NCBI RefSeq assembly: GCF_050946405.1
Contig: NZ_JBMNUS010000001.1
Coordinates: forward strand, 372,001 to 436,000
Reading direction: 5' to 3'
DNA from: Pseudochelatococcus sp050946405
Lineage (GTDB): Bacteria; Pseudomonadota; Alphaproteobacteria; Rhizobiales; Beijerinckiaceae
Length of the DNA: 64,000 nucleotides
The position numbers and the translations under genes were made by a program. Within the stretch, counting starts at the first letter, position 1; each line of letters opens with the position of its first letter. Shown here piece after piece: positions 32,428 to 41,281 of the stretch. A model generated the notes under the pieces. The model was not told where the DNA came from and did no database searches. It worked only from the letters and a program-made list of their open reading frames with translations.

Positions 32428-33387
32428 TCAGCGGGAATCCGTGCCGGCAATGGCGCTGCCCTCGCCCAGGGCATGGAGCGCGGCGAGCCCTTCCCGATAG
32501 GTGGGGTAGGCAAGGCGAAAACCCGGCAGCGCCTTGAGCCGCGCATTGCTTACCCGCTTGTTTTCCACATGGAAGCTGCGCACCGTCTCCGGCAGTCTGG
32601 CCGTCGCGATATCGACGGGTTGCGGCGGCGGCACGCCGAGCAGCCGGGCGGCGAAGGCGACGACATCGCCCTGCGCGGCGGGTTCGTCATCGGTGACGTT
32701 GTAGACGCCTTCCGGGCCGTCCTGAGCCATCGCGGCCGCGATGGCGGCCGCGATGTCGTCCACATGCGCCCGGTTGAACACGTGCCCCGCCTTGACGATG
32801 TTGCGCGCCGTGCCGGCGGCGAGATCGCGCAGGTTGTTGCGTCCCGGTCCGTAGATGCCGGGCAGGCGAAAGACGAATGGGCGCGCTCCGGCCGATCGGG
32901 CGAGGGCGAGCCACGCGGCTTCCGCGTCCAGCCGGCGCAGGGAGCGCGGCAGACGGGTCAGCGTCAGCGAGGTTTCATCAACCCACGCGCCGCCGTGATC
33001 GCCATAGACGCCGATCGTCGAAAGATAGCCGATGTGGTTAATGCGCTTTCCGATTTCACGAAACCGGAAAAGGCGCTGCGATTCCGTTGCCTCCGGGGCC
33101 GCCGGCGTGTCAGTGCCGGTGAGCAGCGCGAGGGCGGGATCACCGGCCTCGCCGGGCGGAATGCCGGCGAGGAGGGTGTCGGCGGATTCGAGAGCGCGAA
33201 GCAATGCCGGCTCCGCGGGCTTCCGGCTGTCCGCGCCGTCGAAGACATGCGCGTCGATTCCGCGCGCCCTCAACGCCTGCGCCTTTTCCGCCGTCCTGAC
33301 GGTGCCGGCGATGTGGGAAAAGCGGTGCGTCTGCGTGGCGATCAGCGCCTGCGCCGTGTAGCCGATGCCGAAAATGAAGAGTCTCAT
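32428..33387 (-). CDS. NAD-dependent epimerase/dehydratase-like SDR family protein
   Basis: A 319-residue Rossmann-fold protein of the extended/atypical SDR type (YeeZ-like). The N-terminal nucleotide motif is MRLFIFGIGYTAQAL, then STIGVYGDHGGAWVDE and FRLPGIYGPGRNNL as in sugar-nucleotide epimerases. The canonical YxxxK pair is not clear, so enzymatic activity is uncertain. ATG 33387 has GGGGAA upstream. It lies 47 bases downstream of queG on the same strand. Confidence 0.82.
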   Translation of the reverse strand: MRLFIFGIGYTAQALIATQTHRFSHIAGTVRTAEKAQALRARGIDAHVFDGADSRKPAEPALLRALESADTLLAGIPPGEAGDPALALLTGTDTPAAPEATESQRLFRFREIGKRINHIGYLSTIGVYGDHGGAWVDETSLTLTRLPRSLRRLDAEAAWLALARSAGARPFVFRLPGIYGPGRNNLRDLAAGTARNIVKAGHVFNRAHVDDIAAAIAAAMAQDGPEGVYNVTDDEPAAQGDVVAFAARLLGVPPPQPVDIATARLPETVRSFHVENKRVSNARLKALPGFRLAYPTYREGLAALHALGEGSAIAGTDSR

Positions 33388-33434
33388 GCCGTTCCCCTGG
33401 AAGCGCTTCCCGATCTCATGCAATCGTCCGGCTC

Positions 33435-34664
33435 CTATCCGTGGTCGCTACGGCCTCTTGCGTCGATTGCCGCCTGCCACTCTCCGCCGACCTCGGTATC
33501 GGGCTCATGCGGGTGGCGACGGCGGGCGAGATCGGCGAAATCCGCTGCCGGAAGGAGCCGGCCAAGCGCCCACACGGCCGCGCCGCGCACCTCGGGCGCG
33601 GGATCGTCGAGCAGGGCGCGCGCCTCGTCCGCGAGCGCCGCATCCCCGGAATTGCCGATAGCGATGAGGACGTTGCGGATGAAGCGGTCGCGGCCGGTGC
33701 GCTTGACGGGCGATCCGGCGAAGCGGGCGCGGAAGGCGGCGTCCGTGAGGCGGGCGAGTTCGGCGAGCGGCGGGGCCACATTGTCGTCGCGGGCGACGAG
33801 CTTCGCCTCGCTGGCCGTGGCGGCGAACTTGTTCCACGGACAAACGGCGAGACAATCGTCGCAGCCGAAGATTCGGTTGCCGATCGCGGCCCGGAACGCG
33901 CGCGGGATCGCGCCCTTGTGCTCGATGGTCAGATAGGAGATGCAGCGGCGCGCGTCGAGCCGGTAGGGGGCGGGAAAGGCGTCGGTGGGGCAGATGTCGA
34001 GGCATCGGCGGCAGGAGCCGCAATGATCGCGCTCCGGCGCATCGGGCGGCAGCTCGGCGGTGGTGAAGATGACGCCGAGCAGCAGCCAGCCGCCGAAATC
34101 GCGCGAGACGATGACGGAGTGTTTGCCGGCCCAGCCGAGCCCGGCGGCCTGGGCGAGCGGCTTCTCCATCACGGGCGCGGTGTCGACGAACACCTTCACG
34201 TCCGCCCCGGCGCGGGAGGCGAAAAAGCCCGCCACCTGCTTGAGCTTGCCCTTGATGATGTCGTGATAGTCGCGGTTGCGCGCATAGGCGGCGATGACGC
34301 CGTTGCTCTTGCGGGTCAGCAGTTCCATCGGGTCGTCGGCCGGCCCGTAGTTCATGGCCAGCATGATGACCGAGCGCACCTCCGCCCACAGGGCGAGCGG
34401 CGAGGCGCGCCTGTCGGCGGTTTCCGCCATCCATTCCATCGAGGCATGATGGCCGGCAGCAAGCCATTCGGCAAGGCGTCCGCCTGCCTCCGGTATGGCG
34501 TCGGCGCGCGTGACGCGCACGAGATCGAAGCCCTCTTCGCGCGCCCGCGCGACCAGCGCCTGTTTCAGCGCGGCCCCGCGCGGCGCGGTTTCGTCCGCGC
34601 GGCCGCAGGGCTGGGCGGGAGAGGGGCGAACGTACAATCGGTCGGCTTTCGCGCCAGGTGCCAA
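33435..34664 (-). CDS. queG: Epoxyqueuosine reductase
   Basis: A cobalamin-dependent iron-sulfur enzyme for the last step of queuosine synthesis in tRNA. Two 4Fe-4S sites are present (CGSCRRCLDICP, with the lone Cys in RRCISYLTIE, and CDDCLAVCPWN). A C-terminal HEAT-like segment includes RNVLIAIGNSG and PAPEVRGAAVWALGRL. The frame starts at TTG 34664 (409 residues); no ATG or GTG lies before the conserved region (ALKQALVARAREEGFDLVRV), so the start is uncertain. Confidence 0.92.
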   Translation of the reverse strand: MAPGAKADRLYVRPSPAQPCGRADETAPRGAALKQALVARAREEGFDLVRVTRADAIPEAGGRLAEWLAAGHHASMEWMAETADRRASPLALWAEVRSVIMLAMNYGPADDPMELLTRKSNGVIAAYARNRDYHDIIKGKLKQVAGFFASRAGADVKVFVDTAPVMEKPLAQAAGLGWAGKHSVIVSRDFGGWLLLGVIFTTAELPPDAPERDHCGSCRRCLDICPTDAFPAPYRLDARRCISYLTIEHKGAIPRAFRAAIGNRIFGCDDCLAVCPWNKFAATASEAKLVARDDNVAPPLAELARLTDAAFRARFAGSPVKRTGRDRFIRNVLIAIGNSGDAALADEARALLDDPAPEVRGAAVWALGRLLPAADFADLARRRHPHEPDTEVGGEWQAAIDARGRSDHG

Positions 34665-34727
34665 GGTTCACGCAACCTATAGCACATGGCTGTCCGCGTT
34701 CAATTCGATCGTCGCGCCGGCCGCCGG

Positions 34728-35420
34728 TCAGAAATCGAGATCGGTGTAGTGGGCGGAGGGCACCATGCCCGGCACGCGGTCGGCAAGCAGGGAGCGGAAG
34801 GACGGGCGGGACTTGACGCGCGCGTACCAGGCACGCGCGGTTTCGTCTTCCTCCCACGGCACGTCGCCGAGATAGTCGATGCTGGAAAGGTGCGCGGCGG
34901 CGGCCAGATCGGCGTAGGTGAGCTCGGGGCCGGCGAGCCAGTTGCGCTTGGCGATGAGAAAGCCGATGTATTTCAGATGATAGCGCACGTTGGCCCGCGC
35001 GGCGCGGATGGCGCTCATGTCGGGCGGCCCGCCGCCGTCCGCGATGCTGATGAAACGCTTGTAGATTTTCTCGGTGACGAGATAGTCCGACACCTCTTCG
35101 TGGAATTTTCGCAGGAACCAGTCCATCAGCCGGCGCACCTCGACGCGCGCGGCGGCCTGCTCGGGCAGCAGTCGGCGGCTTTCGAGACCGAGACCGCGCG
35201 TCTCGTCCAGATACTCCGCGATGACCATCGGGCCGGGCACGGCGAAGCCCTGCTCCTCCAGAAACACCGGCAGGTTCCCGGCCGGATTCATGATCAGGAA
35301 CTCGTGACGGCGCTCCCACGGCTTTTCCTCGATCAGTGCGGATTCGAGGCCCATCTCGGCCATCACGAGGCGGATGAAGCGCGATTGGGGGCAAAATGGA
35401 TAGTGGAATAAGGTCGCCAT
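34728..35420 (-). CDS. Glutathione S-transferase family protein
   Basis: A 230-residue GST. The N-terminal thioredoxin-like domain begins MATLFHYPFCPQSRFIRL and has NPAGNLPVFLEE before the cis-Pro; the C-terminal helical domain contains WLAGPELTYADLAAAAHLS. The PFCPQSR segment is Ser/Cys-type at the active site. It is 63 bases upstream of queG. The substrate cannot be told. Confidence 0.9.
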   Translation of the reverse strand: MATLFHYPFCPQSRFIRLVMAEMGLESALIEEKPWERRHEFLIMNPAGNLPVFLEEQGFAVPGPMVIAEYLDETRGLGLESRRLLPEQAAARVEVRRLMDWFLRKFHEEVSDYLVTEKIYKRFISIADGGGPPDMSAIRAARANVRYHLKYIGFLIAKRNWLAGPELTYADLAAAAHLSSIDYLGDVPWEEDETARAWYARVKSRPSFRSLLADRVPGMVPSAHYTDLDF

Positions 35421-35717
35421 CGATTCAGCCAAACGAGTCCGGGGGTGAAGGACGCGGCGCGGCACCACGCATACGGATTCTCAACATGACGCCCCTGTGC
35501 GGGCTCCGCACCGGGAAATCCCGCAGGATGCGGGCGCATTCGAATTGTCGCCCACTCATAGAGCCGGCTTGCGGCGCGAACAACTGATTTTATGCGTCGC
35601 AAACAGTGTAATGAAGTATGTCATTAAAGGTTCTCTAACGCTATACCGGCACAACGCCGGGGTGCGCGGCAGCGACGCTCATCGGGCGCCGGCGCGCCGG
35701 GAATCAAGGAGAACATC

Positions 35718-36521
35718 ATGGTGATCGGCGACTTGCCTGAAGCGGCGGTGCTCGGCGTGGTCGAGGGACTGACGGAGTTCATTCCCGTTTCTTCCACAGG
35801 GCATCTGCTGCTGCTCGGCCATTTCATGGGTTTCGAGTCGAACGGCAAGACATTCGAGGTGCTCGTGCAGTTCGGTGCGATCCTCGCCATCATGCTGGTC
35901 TATTTTCAGCGGCTTGTCACCATGGCGCGGAACATCCGCACCGACCCGGAGGTGCAGCGCTTCGTCCTCGGCGTGTTCATCGCCTTCCTGCCCGCCGTCG
36001 CCATCGGCGCCGTCGGCCACAGCTTCATCAAGAACGTGCTCTTCAATCCCTGGATCGTCTGCGTGACGCTGATCCTCGGCGGCTTCGTGCTGATGGCCGT
36101 GGACAGGATGAAGTTTTCCCCCCGCTTCAACGACGCGACGCATTTTCCGCTCAAGACCTGCCTGATCATCGGCCTGTGCCAGTGCGTCGCGATGATCCCC
36201 GGCGTGTCGCGGTCCGGCGCGACCATCGTGGGCGCCATGTTCAACGGCGCCGACAAAAGGGCCGCGACGGAATTCTCGTTCTTTCTCGCCATGCCCACCA
36301 TGGCGGCGGCTTTCTCCTACGACCTGCTGAAGAACTACCGCAACCTGGATTTCAACGACGGCCTGCTCATCGTGGTCGGGTTCATCGCGGCGTTTCTCTC
36401 CGGCTACCTCGTGGTGCGCTCCCTGCTCGCCTTCGTTTCCAATCACGGGCTGGGATTTTTCGCCTGGTGGCGCATCATCGCCGGCGCCGCGGGCCTTGCC
36501 GGCCTCATCGTCTTCGGCTGA
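35718..36521 (+). CDS. uppP: Undecaprenyl-diphosphatase
   Basis: A 267-residue inner-membrane phosphatase (BacA/UppP family) that recycles undecaprenyl diphosphate for peptidoglycan and polysaccharide synthesis. About eight hydrophobic segments. Catalytic motifs EGLTEFIPVSSTGHL and PGVSRSGATI are intact. AAGGAG lies 7 bases before the ATG. A bidirectional terminator follows at 36623. Confidence 0.95.
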   Translation: MVIGDLPEAAVLGVVEGLTEFIPVSSTGHLLLLGHFMGFESNGKTFEVLVQFGAILAIMLVYFQRLVTMARNIRTDPEVQRFVLGVFIAFLPAVAIGAVGHSFIKNVLFNPWIVCVTLILGGFVLMAVDRMKFSPRFNDATHFPLKTCLIIGLCQCVAMIPGVSRSGATIVGAMFNGADKRAATEFSFFLAMPTMAAAFSYDLLKNYRNLDFNDGLLIVVGFIAAFLSGYLVVRSLLAFVSNHGLGFFAWWRIIAGAAGLAGLIVFG

Positions 36522-36542
36522 TGCCGCGTTGGCCGCGAGACC

Positions 36543-36600
36543 GGACTTGCGAGACAGGACTTGCAGGAACTGGACTTGCGGGAACTGGACTTGCGGGAAA
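36543..36600. repeat. 15-bp tandem repeat after uppP
   Basis: Four consecutive units, each beginning GGACTTGC (14, 15, 15 and 15 bases; the last three nearly identical), lie between uppP and its terminator. No spacers of CRISPR type exist. Confidence 0.8.
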
Positions 36601-36622
36601 TTTCAATGTATTTTCAACGATG

Positions 36623-36652
36623 AAAAAAGAGCGGGCGTGACGCTCCATTTTT
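36623..36652 (+). terminator. Terminator of uppP
   Basis: A-run, 5-bp stem GAGCG/CGCTC with a 7-base loop, then CA and a run of five T. It could work in both directions. The 330-bp stretch 36522-36852 otherwise holds the tandem repeat and the promoter of the next gene. Confidence 0.65.
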
Positions 36653-36695
36653 CCGGCATGCTGCGTGGCGTTTGGTAACGCACGTTGTGAACTTG

Positions 36696-36726
36696 TTGAC
36701 ATGGTTTTGCTGCAATGCGGTAGCAT
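36696..36726 (+). promoter_or_regulatory. Promoter of the PHB-depolymerase-like gene with an internal TGC-rich site
   Basis: TTGACA (36696-36701) and TAGCAT (36721-36726) are separated by 19 bases. Inside the spacer lies GCTGCAATGC (36709-36718), the same 10-mer found upstream of the phasin gene (966-975). A repressor bound there would block RNA polymerase; PhaR is the obvious candidate but is inferred. Confidence 0.45.
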
Positions 36727-36852
36727 CTGTGCAGAGGGGCCCGCTTCAAGACCGGCGGATTAGCGGTGAACGGGGATCAGGGGCGGTGTCGCGTTTTTTT
36801 TCACCGCCTTCCCGGCATCTCCACGGTCCGACAACAAGAAAGATGGAGCAAT

Positions 36853-38523
36853 ATGACGGGAATTGCATCGACGACCGCGAATCTCGCCTTGTGGCGGATG
36901 CAGTGGGAGACGCTTTTTTCCCTGCCGCACCTGCTGGACGATGACGACATCGGCACGGAAGAAGGCTGTCGTCTCTCCGAGGTGGAACATTTTGGCGACA
37001 ATCCCGGCAATCTGCGGCTGTTTCAGTACATTCCGCGCAACCTGCCGCCGGAGGCGCCGCTTGTCGTCGTGCTGCATGGTTGCACGCAGACCGCCGCCGG
37101 TTACGATCGCGGTTCCGGGTGGTCGTGGCTGGCCGAGCGGGAGGGCTTCGCCGTCATCTTCGCGCAGCAACGCAACGAGAACAATCCGCGCCGCTGCTTC
37201 AACTGGTTTCGCGTCGGCGATATCGAGCGCGACGCGGGCGAGGCGGCTTCCATCCGGCAGATGGTGAATTTCGTCTCGGCCGCGCACCGAATCGACCGGC
37301 AGCGCATCTTCGTGACCGGCCTTTCCGCGGGCGGCGGCATGACCAATGTCATGCTCGCGACCTATCCCGAGGTATTTGCCGCCGGCGCGATCATCGCCGG
37401 GCTCCCGTATCGCGCCGCCACCACCGTCCATGATGCGCTTCAGGTGATGATGGAGGGCAGCCAGCGTTCGCCGGCGGAGCGGGGCGAGGAGGTTCGCCGC
37501 GCCTCGCCGTTCGGCGCCCTGGTCGAAACCCGCGTCGCCGCGCGGTGGCCGCGCCTTGCCGTCTGGCAGGGGCTTGCCGACGATGTCGTCCGGCCGTCGA
37601 ATGCCATGGAAATCGTCAAGCAGTGGACGAACGTGCATGGCCTCGATGAACTGGCGAGCGAGGAGGACGACTTCAAGGGCAGCCGCAGGCTGCGCTGGCG
37701 CGACGCCGACGGGCAGGTGCTGGTGGAGGCGGTGGCGATCGAACATCTCGGCCACGCCGTGCCGATCGACGCGCGGCGCGCCGATGTGCACGAACAGCCG
37801 GGGCCGCATTTCGCGGATATCGGCATGTCGGCGACGGAGGAAATCGCCCGGTTTTTCGGCCTGCTGCCCGAGCCCGTCGAGGCTGTGCCCGCTCCCGGCG
37901 AGGAGAAGCAGGTCGCGCCGGCGCTGAAGGCGCCGTCCTCGCGGGGCCGGCGGAACGGCGATGCGCGCCCGGCGTCGCGCACCCGTGACGCCGCCGCCGG
38001 GGATCGCGGCGCTGGGGATCGCGGCGCTGGGGATGAGCGGCCGCCCGTTCCAGCGGAAGGGGCTTCGGCGGAGGAAACCTTGTCAGAGCCAGCCCTGACG
38101 AAAGAGACCTTGCCGCACGGGATTTCTGAGCCGCAAGGGGGGGCTGCGCACGAAGTCCCGGCGAAAGATATCTTGCAGGAAAAGGTTCCGGCGGGAGAAG
38201 CGGCCGCTCCGGTCGCGGAGCCGGCCGGGCCGGAGGCGGGCGAGCCCTTGCCGCTCAAGCCCTTGCCGCTCAAGCCTTTGTCGCTCAAGCCCGCGATTGC
38301 GCCGAAGCCGCCCGCCGCACCACCGCTCTTGCCGGATGCATCGCCGGCGCAGGCCGAGCCTCTCCCGGCATCCGCAGCGCCGACGGAAGAAGCGCCGCCG
38401 GATACGGCCTCGCTGGCGCAGCCGGTTGATGGCGGCGCGATAGCGCCGGCCGTTTCCGCTGTCAAACCAGGACGAAGCCTTCTCCGGCGCATCTGGCGGG
38501 CGATGCTCTTCCGGGGACGGTAA
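36853..38523 (+). CDS. PHB depolymerase family esterase with long Pro/Ala-rich C-terminal tail
   Basis: A 556-residue alpha/beta hydrolase of the esterase_phb (TIGR01840) group. Oxyanion region VVVLHGCTQTAAGYD, nucleophile Ser158 in GLSAGGG, and AIEHLGHAVP with the likely catalytic His. From about residue 336 the protein is low-complexity, with short repeats (GDRGAG twice, KPLPLKPLSLKP) and many Glu/Pro/Ala. No signal peptide is present, so an intracellular role on PHA granules or short-chain esters is more likely than a secreted depolymerase. GGAG precedes ATG 36853. The promoter shares a TGC-rich element with the phasin gene. True substrate unproven. Confidence 0.85.
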   Translation: MTGIASTTANLALWRMQWETLFSLPHLLDDDDIGTEEGCRLSEVEHFGDNPGNLRLFQYIPRNLPPEAPLVVVLHGCTQTAAGYDRGSGWSWLAEREGFAVIFAQQRNENNPRRCFNWFRVGDIERDAGEAASIRQMVNFVSAAHRIDRQRIFVTGLSAGGGMTNVMLATYPEVFAAGAIIAGLPYRAATTVHDALQVMMEGSQRSPAERGEEVRRASPFGALVETRVAARWPRLAVWQGLADDVVRPSNAMEIVKQWTNVHGLDELASEEDDFKGSRRLRWRDADGQVLVEAVAIEHLGHAVPIDARRADVHEQPGPHFADIGMSATEEIARFFGLLPEPVEAVPAPGEEKQVAPALKAPSSRGRRNGDARPASRTRDAAAGDRGAGDRGAGDERPPVPAEGASAEETLSEPALTKETLPHGISEPQGGAAHEVPAKDILQEKVPAGEAAAPVAEPAGPEAGEPLPLKPLPLKPLSLKPAIAPKPPAAPPLLPDASPAQAEPLPASAAPTEEAPPDTASLAQPVDGGAIAPAVSAVKPGRSLLRRIWRAMLFRGR

Positions 38524-38559
38524 ACGTTACGCATCTTCACGGCACGCCGCTGCCTTCAA

Positions 38560-38588
38560 CCCGCTTCCTTGTACGGAACGGGCTTTTC
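38560..38588 (+). terminator. Hairpin between the esterase gene and ctrA
   Basis: CCCG-c-TTCC paired with GGAA-CGGG (one bulge) followed by CTTTTC lies in the 63-bp convergent gap and touches the end of ctrA. Confidence 0.5.
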
Positions 38589-39288
38589 AGCCGGCCATTC
38601 GCGCCTCGCCGGGAGCGATATCCCGCAGCACATAGCCGCGACCCCACACCGTTTCGATGTAGTTCGTGCCCGCCGAGGCATTGGAGAGCTTCTTGCGGAG
38701 CTTGCAGATGAACACGTCGATGATCTTCAGTTCCGGCTCGTCCATGCCGCCGTAGAGATGGTTGAGGAACATCTCCTTGGTGAGCGTCGTTCCCTTGCGC
38801 AGGGAAAGAAGCTCCAGCATCTGATATTCCTTGCCGGTGAGATGGACCCGCGCCCCGTTGACCTCGACGGTCTTGGCGTCCAGGTTCACGAGAAGGTCGC
38901 CGGTGGTGATGACGGATTGCGCATGCCCCTTCGAGCGGCGCACGATGGCGTGAATGCGCGCGACGAGCTCGTCCTTGTGAAAGGGCTTGGTGAGATAGTC
39001 GTCCGCCCCGAAGCCGAGCCCCTTCACCTTGTCCTCGATTCCGGCGAGGCCGGAGAGGATCAGGATCGGCGTCTTGACTTTCGCGACGCGCAGGCTGCGC
39101 AGGACCTCGTATCCCGACATGTCGGGCAAGTTGAGATCAAGCAGAATGATATCGTAATCGTAGAGCTTGCCAAGGTCGACGCCTTCCTCGCCAAGATCGG
39201 TCGTATAGGCATTGAAGTTTTCGGACTTCAGCATCAATTCGATGCTCTGCGCGGTAGCGCTGTCGTCCTCAATGAGCAATACGCGCAT
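38587..39288 (-). CDS. ctrA: Cell cycle response regulator CtrA
   Basis: A 233-residue OmpR-type response regulator, the master cell-cycle regulator of alphaproteobacteria. The receiver domain starts MRVLLIEDDSATAQSIELML with phospho-acceptor Asp51 (LLDLNLPDMSGYE) and Lys in the TKPF motif; the winged-helix DNA-binding domain includes LTGKEYQMLELLSLRKGT and NYIETVWGRGYVLRD. The length and sequence are those of CtrA orthologues. The upstream region has a CtrA half-site and five GANTC sites. A PleC/DivJ/PdhS-like kinase lies at 1.2-4.0 kb. Confidence 0.96.
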   Translation of the reverse strand: MRVLLIEDDSATAQSIELMLKSENFNAYTTDLGEEGVDLGKLYDYDIILLDLNLPDMSGYEVLRSLRVAKVKTPILILSGLAGIEDKVKGLGFGADDYLTKPFHKDELVARIHAIVRRSKGHAQSVITTGDLLVNLDAKTVEVNGARVHLTGKEYQMLELLSLRKGTTLTKEMFLNHLYGGMDEPELKIIDVFICKLRKKLSNASAGTNYIETVWGRGYVLRDIAPGEARMAG

Positions 39289-39718
39289 GGCCTCGTCCCA
39301 AACCTCGCTTCCGAGGCTCCCTGTGCTGTTGGCTCCGAACGGGCGACGTTGACGACGGGTTGCCCCGGTCAGCCTGCCCGATCTCATCCGATTTCAACTC
39401 GAAACGCTATGCTGCAATGGTTAACAAACCATGATTCATGCTGGCAAGTTATTTACGCATATGAACCATTCTTTCGGTGTAAATCTCCATTTGCGGCGCG
39501 ACAGACATGAGTCAGCTTCAGAATGTCCCGCGTCTCCGAAACGGTCTAACTGACTCCAGCGATTCAATACTTCAAGGCCTCCGCGTCCCGGTGCCGGACC
39601 GCTGCCGTCGGGAGACATTCTTAACGACAGCGGTAAACGAAAGGTTGATGGGCCGCGCCCGCGCGAATCATTCGTTGACGAATGTGGACAGTTGCGGGCG
39701 TGCTTGCGGCCGCCCCTG
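39289..39718 (-). promoter_or_regulatory. ctrA upstream region with CtrA half-site and GANTC cluster
   Basis: 430 bases between gcvPB and ctrA. TTAACCAT (CtrA half-site, read leftward) lies at 39417-39424. GANTC sites lie at 39433-39437, 39509-39513, 39552-39556, 39561-39565 and 39664-39668. In Caulobacter, ctrA transcription responds to GANTC hemimethylation and to CtrA itself; the same logic is inferred here. No gene is supported in this stretch. Confidence 0.6.
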
Positions 39719-41281
39719 TCAGGCCGGCGGCGTCCAGCGGAGCACCGGCTGGCGGGCGGCGCGGGTTTCGTCCAGCCGGCCGCGCGGCGCAAGGCGCGGC
39801 GCTCCGGTAAAGCGCGCGTGCTCGCCCGCCAGCGCGCTGCGGGCAAGGTCGCGCAGCGTGGCGATGAAAAGATCGAGGGAGGCTTTCGACTCGCTCTCCG
39901 TCGGCTCCACCAGCATCGCGCCGTGGACCACGAGCGGGAAGTAGACGGTCATCGGGTGATAGCCCTCGTCGATCAGCGCCTTGGCGATATCGAGAGTCGT
40001 GATGCCCGTGCCCTTGAGCCAGGTGTCGTCGAACAGCACTTCGTGCATGGTCGGCCTGTCGAACGCCACCGACATCAGATCGTCGAGGCTCGCGCGGATG
40101 TAGTTGGCGGCGAGCACGGCGTCCTCCGCCGCCTGCCGCAGACCGTCCGCGCCGTGGGACAGCATGAAGGCCAACGCGCGCACGAACATGCCGGTCTGCC
40201 CGTGGAAGGCGGCGATGCGGCCGAAGGGCGCCGCATCGGGCGACGCCGCGCCGCAGGCCCGCTCGTCTTCCACGAGCACGAAGGCGTCGCCCTCGCGCCT
40301 CACCAGCGGCAGCGGCGCGAAAGCCGCAAGCCTTGCGGAAAGCGCCACCGGCCCCGCGCCGGGGCCGCCGCCGCCGTGGGGCGTCGAGAAGGTTTTGTGC
40401 AGGTTGAGGTGCATGGCGTCGACGCCGAGGTCCATCGGCCGCACCTTGCCCATGATGGCGTTGAAGTTCGCTCCGTCGCAATAGAAGAACGCACCCGCGG
40501 CGTGCACGGCATCGGCGATCGCCGTGATGTCGCGCTCGAACAGGCCGCAGGTGTTGGGGTTGGTGAGCATGATGGCCGCAACGTCCGGCCCCAGCGCGCC
40601 GGTCACGGCGGCGACGTCCACCGTGCCGTCGTCACGCGCCGGAACGGCCCGCACCGAAAAGCCGAGCAGCGCCGCCGTCGCCGGATTGGTGCCGTGAGCG
40701 GAATCGGGCACCAGCACGACGGTGCGCGTGCCGGCCTCGCCGCGCGCCTCGATGGCCGCCCGGATGGCGGCCATGCCGCAGAACTCGCCGTGCGCGCCCG
40801 CCTTGGGCGGCAGCGCGATCGCCGCCGCGCCGGTCAGCTCCGCGAGCCAGCGCGACAGCTCGTCGAACAGCGCCAATGCGCCCTGCACCGTGGAGAGCGG
40901 TTGCAGGGGGTGGATGTCGGCGAAGCCCGGCAGCCGCGCCATCGCCTCGTTAAGGCGCGGGTTGTGTTTCATCGTGCAGGAGCCCAACGGAAAAAGGCCG
41001 GTGTCGATGCCGTAGTTCCGCTGGCTGAGACGCACGTAGTGGCGGACGGTCTCGGGCTCGGACAGGCCGGGCAGGCCGATCCCGTCCTCGCGCATGAGTC
41101 CGCCGAGGCGCGGGGTGAAGGGCGCGGGCTCCTCGATGTCGACGCCGGCGGCGTCGATCCGGCCGATCTCGAAGATCAGCGCTTCCTCCTGCGCCAGTCC
41201 GCGGTTGCCGGTGAAGGTGCGACAGGCCCCGTTTTCTCCGGCCGTTGCGGGAGCGTCCGAGCGGTCGCGATCGTTTGCCAT
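39719..41281 (-). CDS. gcvPB: Glycine decarboxylase (P protein) subunit 2
   Basis: A 520-residue C-terminal half of the split glycine decarboxylase, which decarboxylates glycine and passes aminomethyl to the lipoyl arm of GcvH. The PLP lysine is Lys296 in LHKTFSTPHGGGGPG. Other motifs: PLGSCTMKHNPRLNE and NPNTCGLFE. ATG 41281 overlaps the gcvPA stop by one base (TGATG), so the two halves are translationally coupled. Confidence 0.95.
   Translation of the reverse strand: MANDRDRSDAPATAGENGACRTFTGNRGLAQEEALIFEIGRIDAAGVDIEEPAPFTPRLGGLMREDGIGLPGLSEPETVRHYVRLSQRNYGIDTGLFPLGSCTMKHNPRLNEAMARLPGFADIHPLQPLSTVQGALALFDELSRWLAELTGAAAIALPPKAGAHGEFCGMAAIRAAIEARGEAGTRTVVLVPDSAHGTNPATAALLGFSVRAVPARDDGTVDVAAVTGALGPDVAAIMLTNPNTCGLFERDITAIADAVHAAGAFFYCDGANFNAIMGKVRPMDLGVDAMHLNLHKTFSTPHGGGGPGAGPVALSARLAAFAPLPLVRREGDAFVLVEDERACGAASPDAAPFGRIAAFHGQTGMFVRALAFMLSHGADGLRQAAEDAVLAANYIRASLDDLMSVAFDRPTMHEVLFDDTWLKGTGITTLDIAKALIDEGYHPMTVYFPLVVHGAMLVEPTESESKASLDLFIATLRDLARSALAGEHARFTGAPRLAPRGRLDETRAARQPVLRWTPPA

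Noticed and set aside
36543..36600. Possible CRISPR array in the uppP 3' region
   Set aside because: The repeats are 14-15 bases and directly abutting with no spacers, and no cas gene is present.
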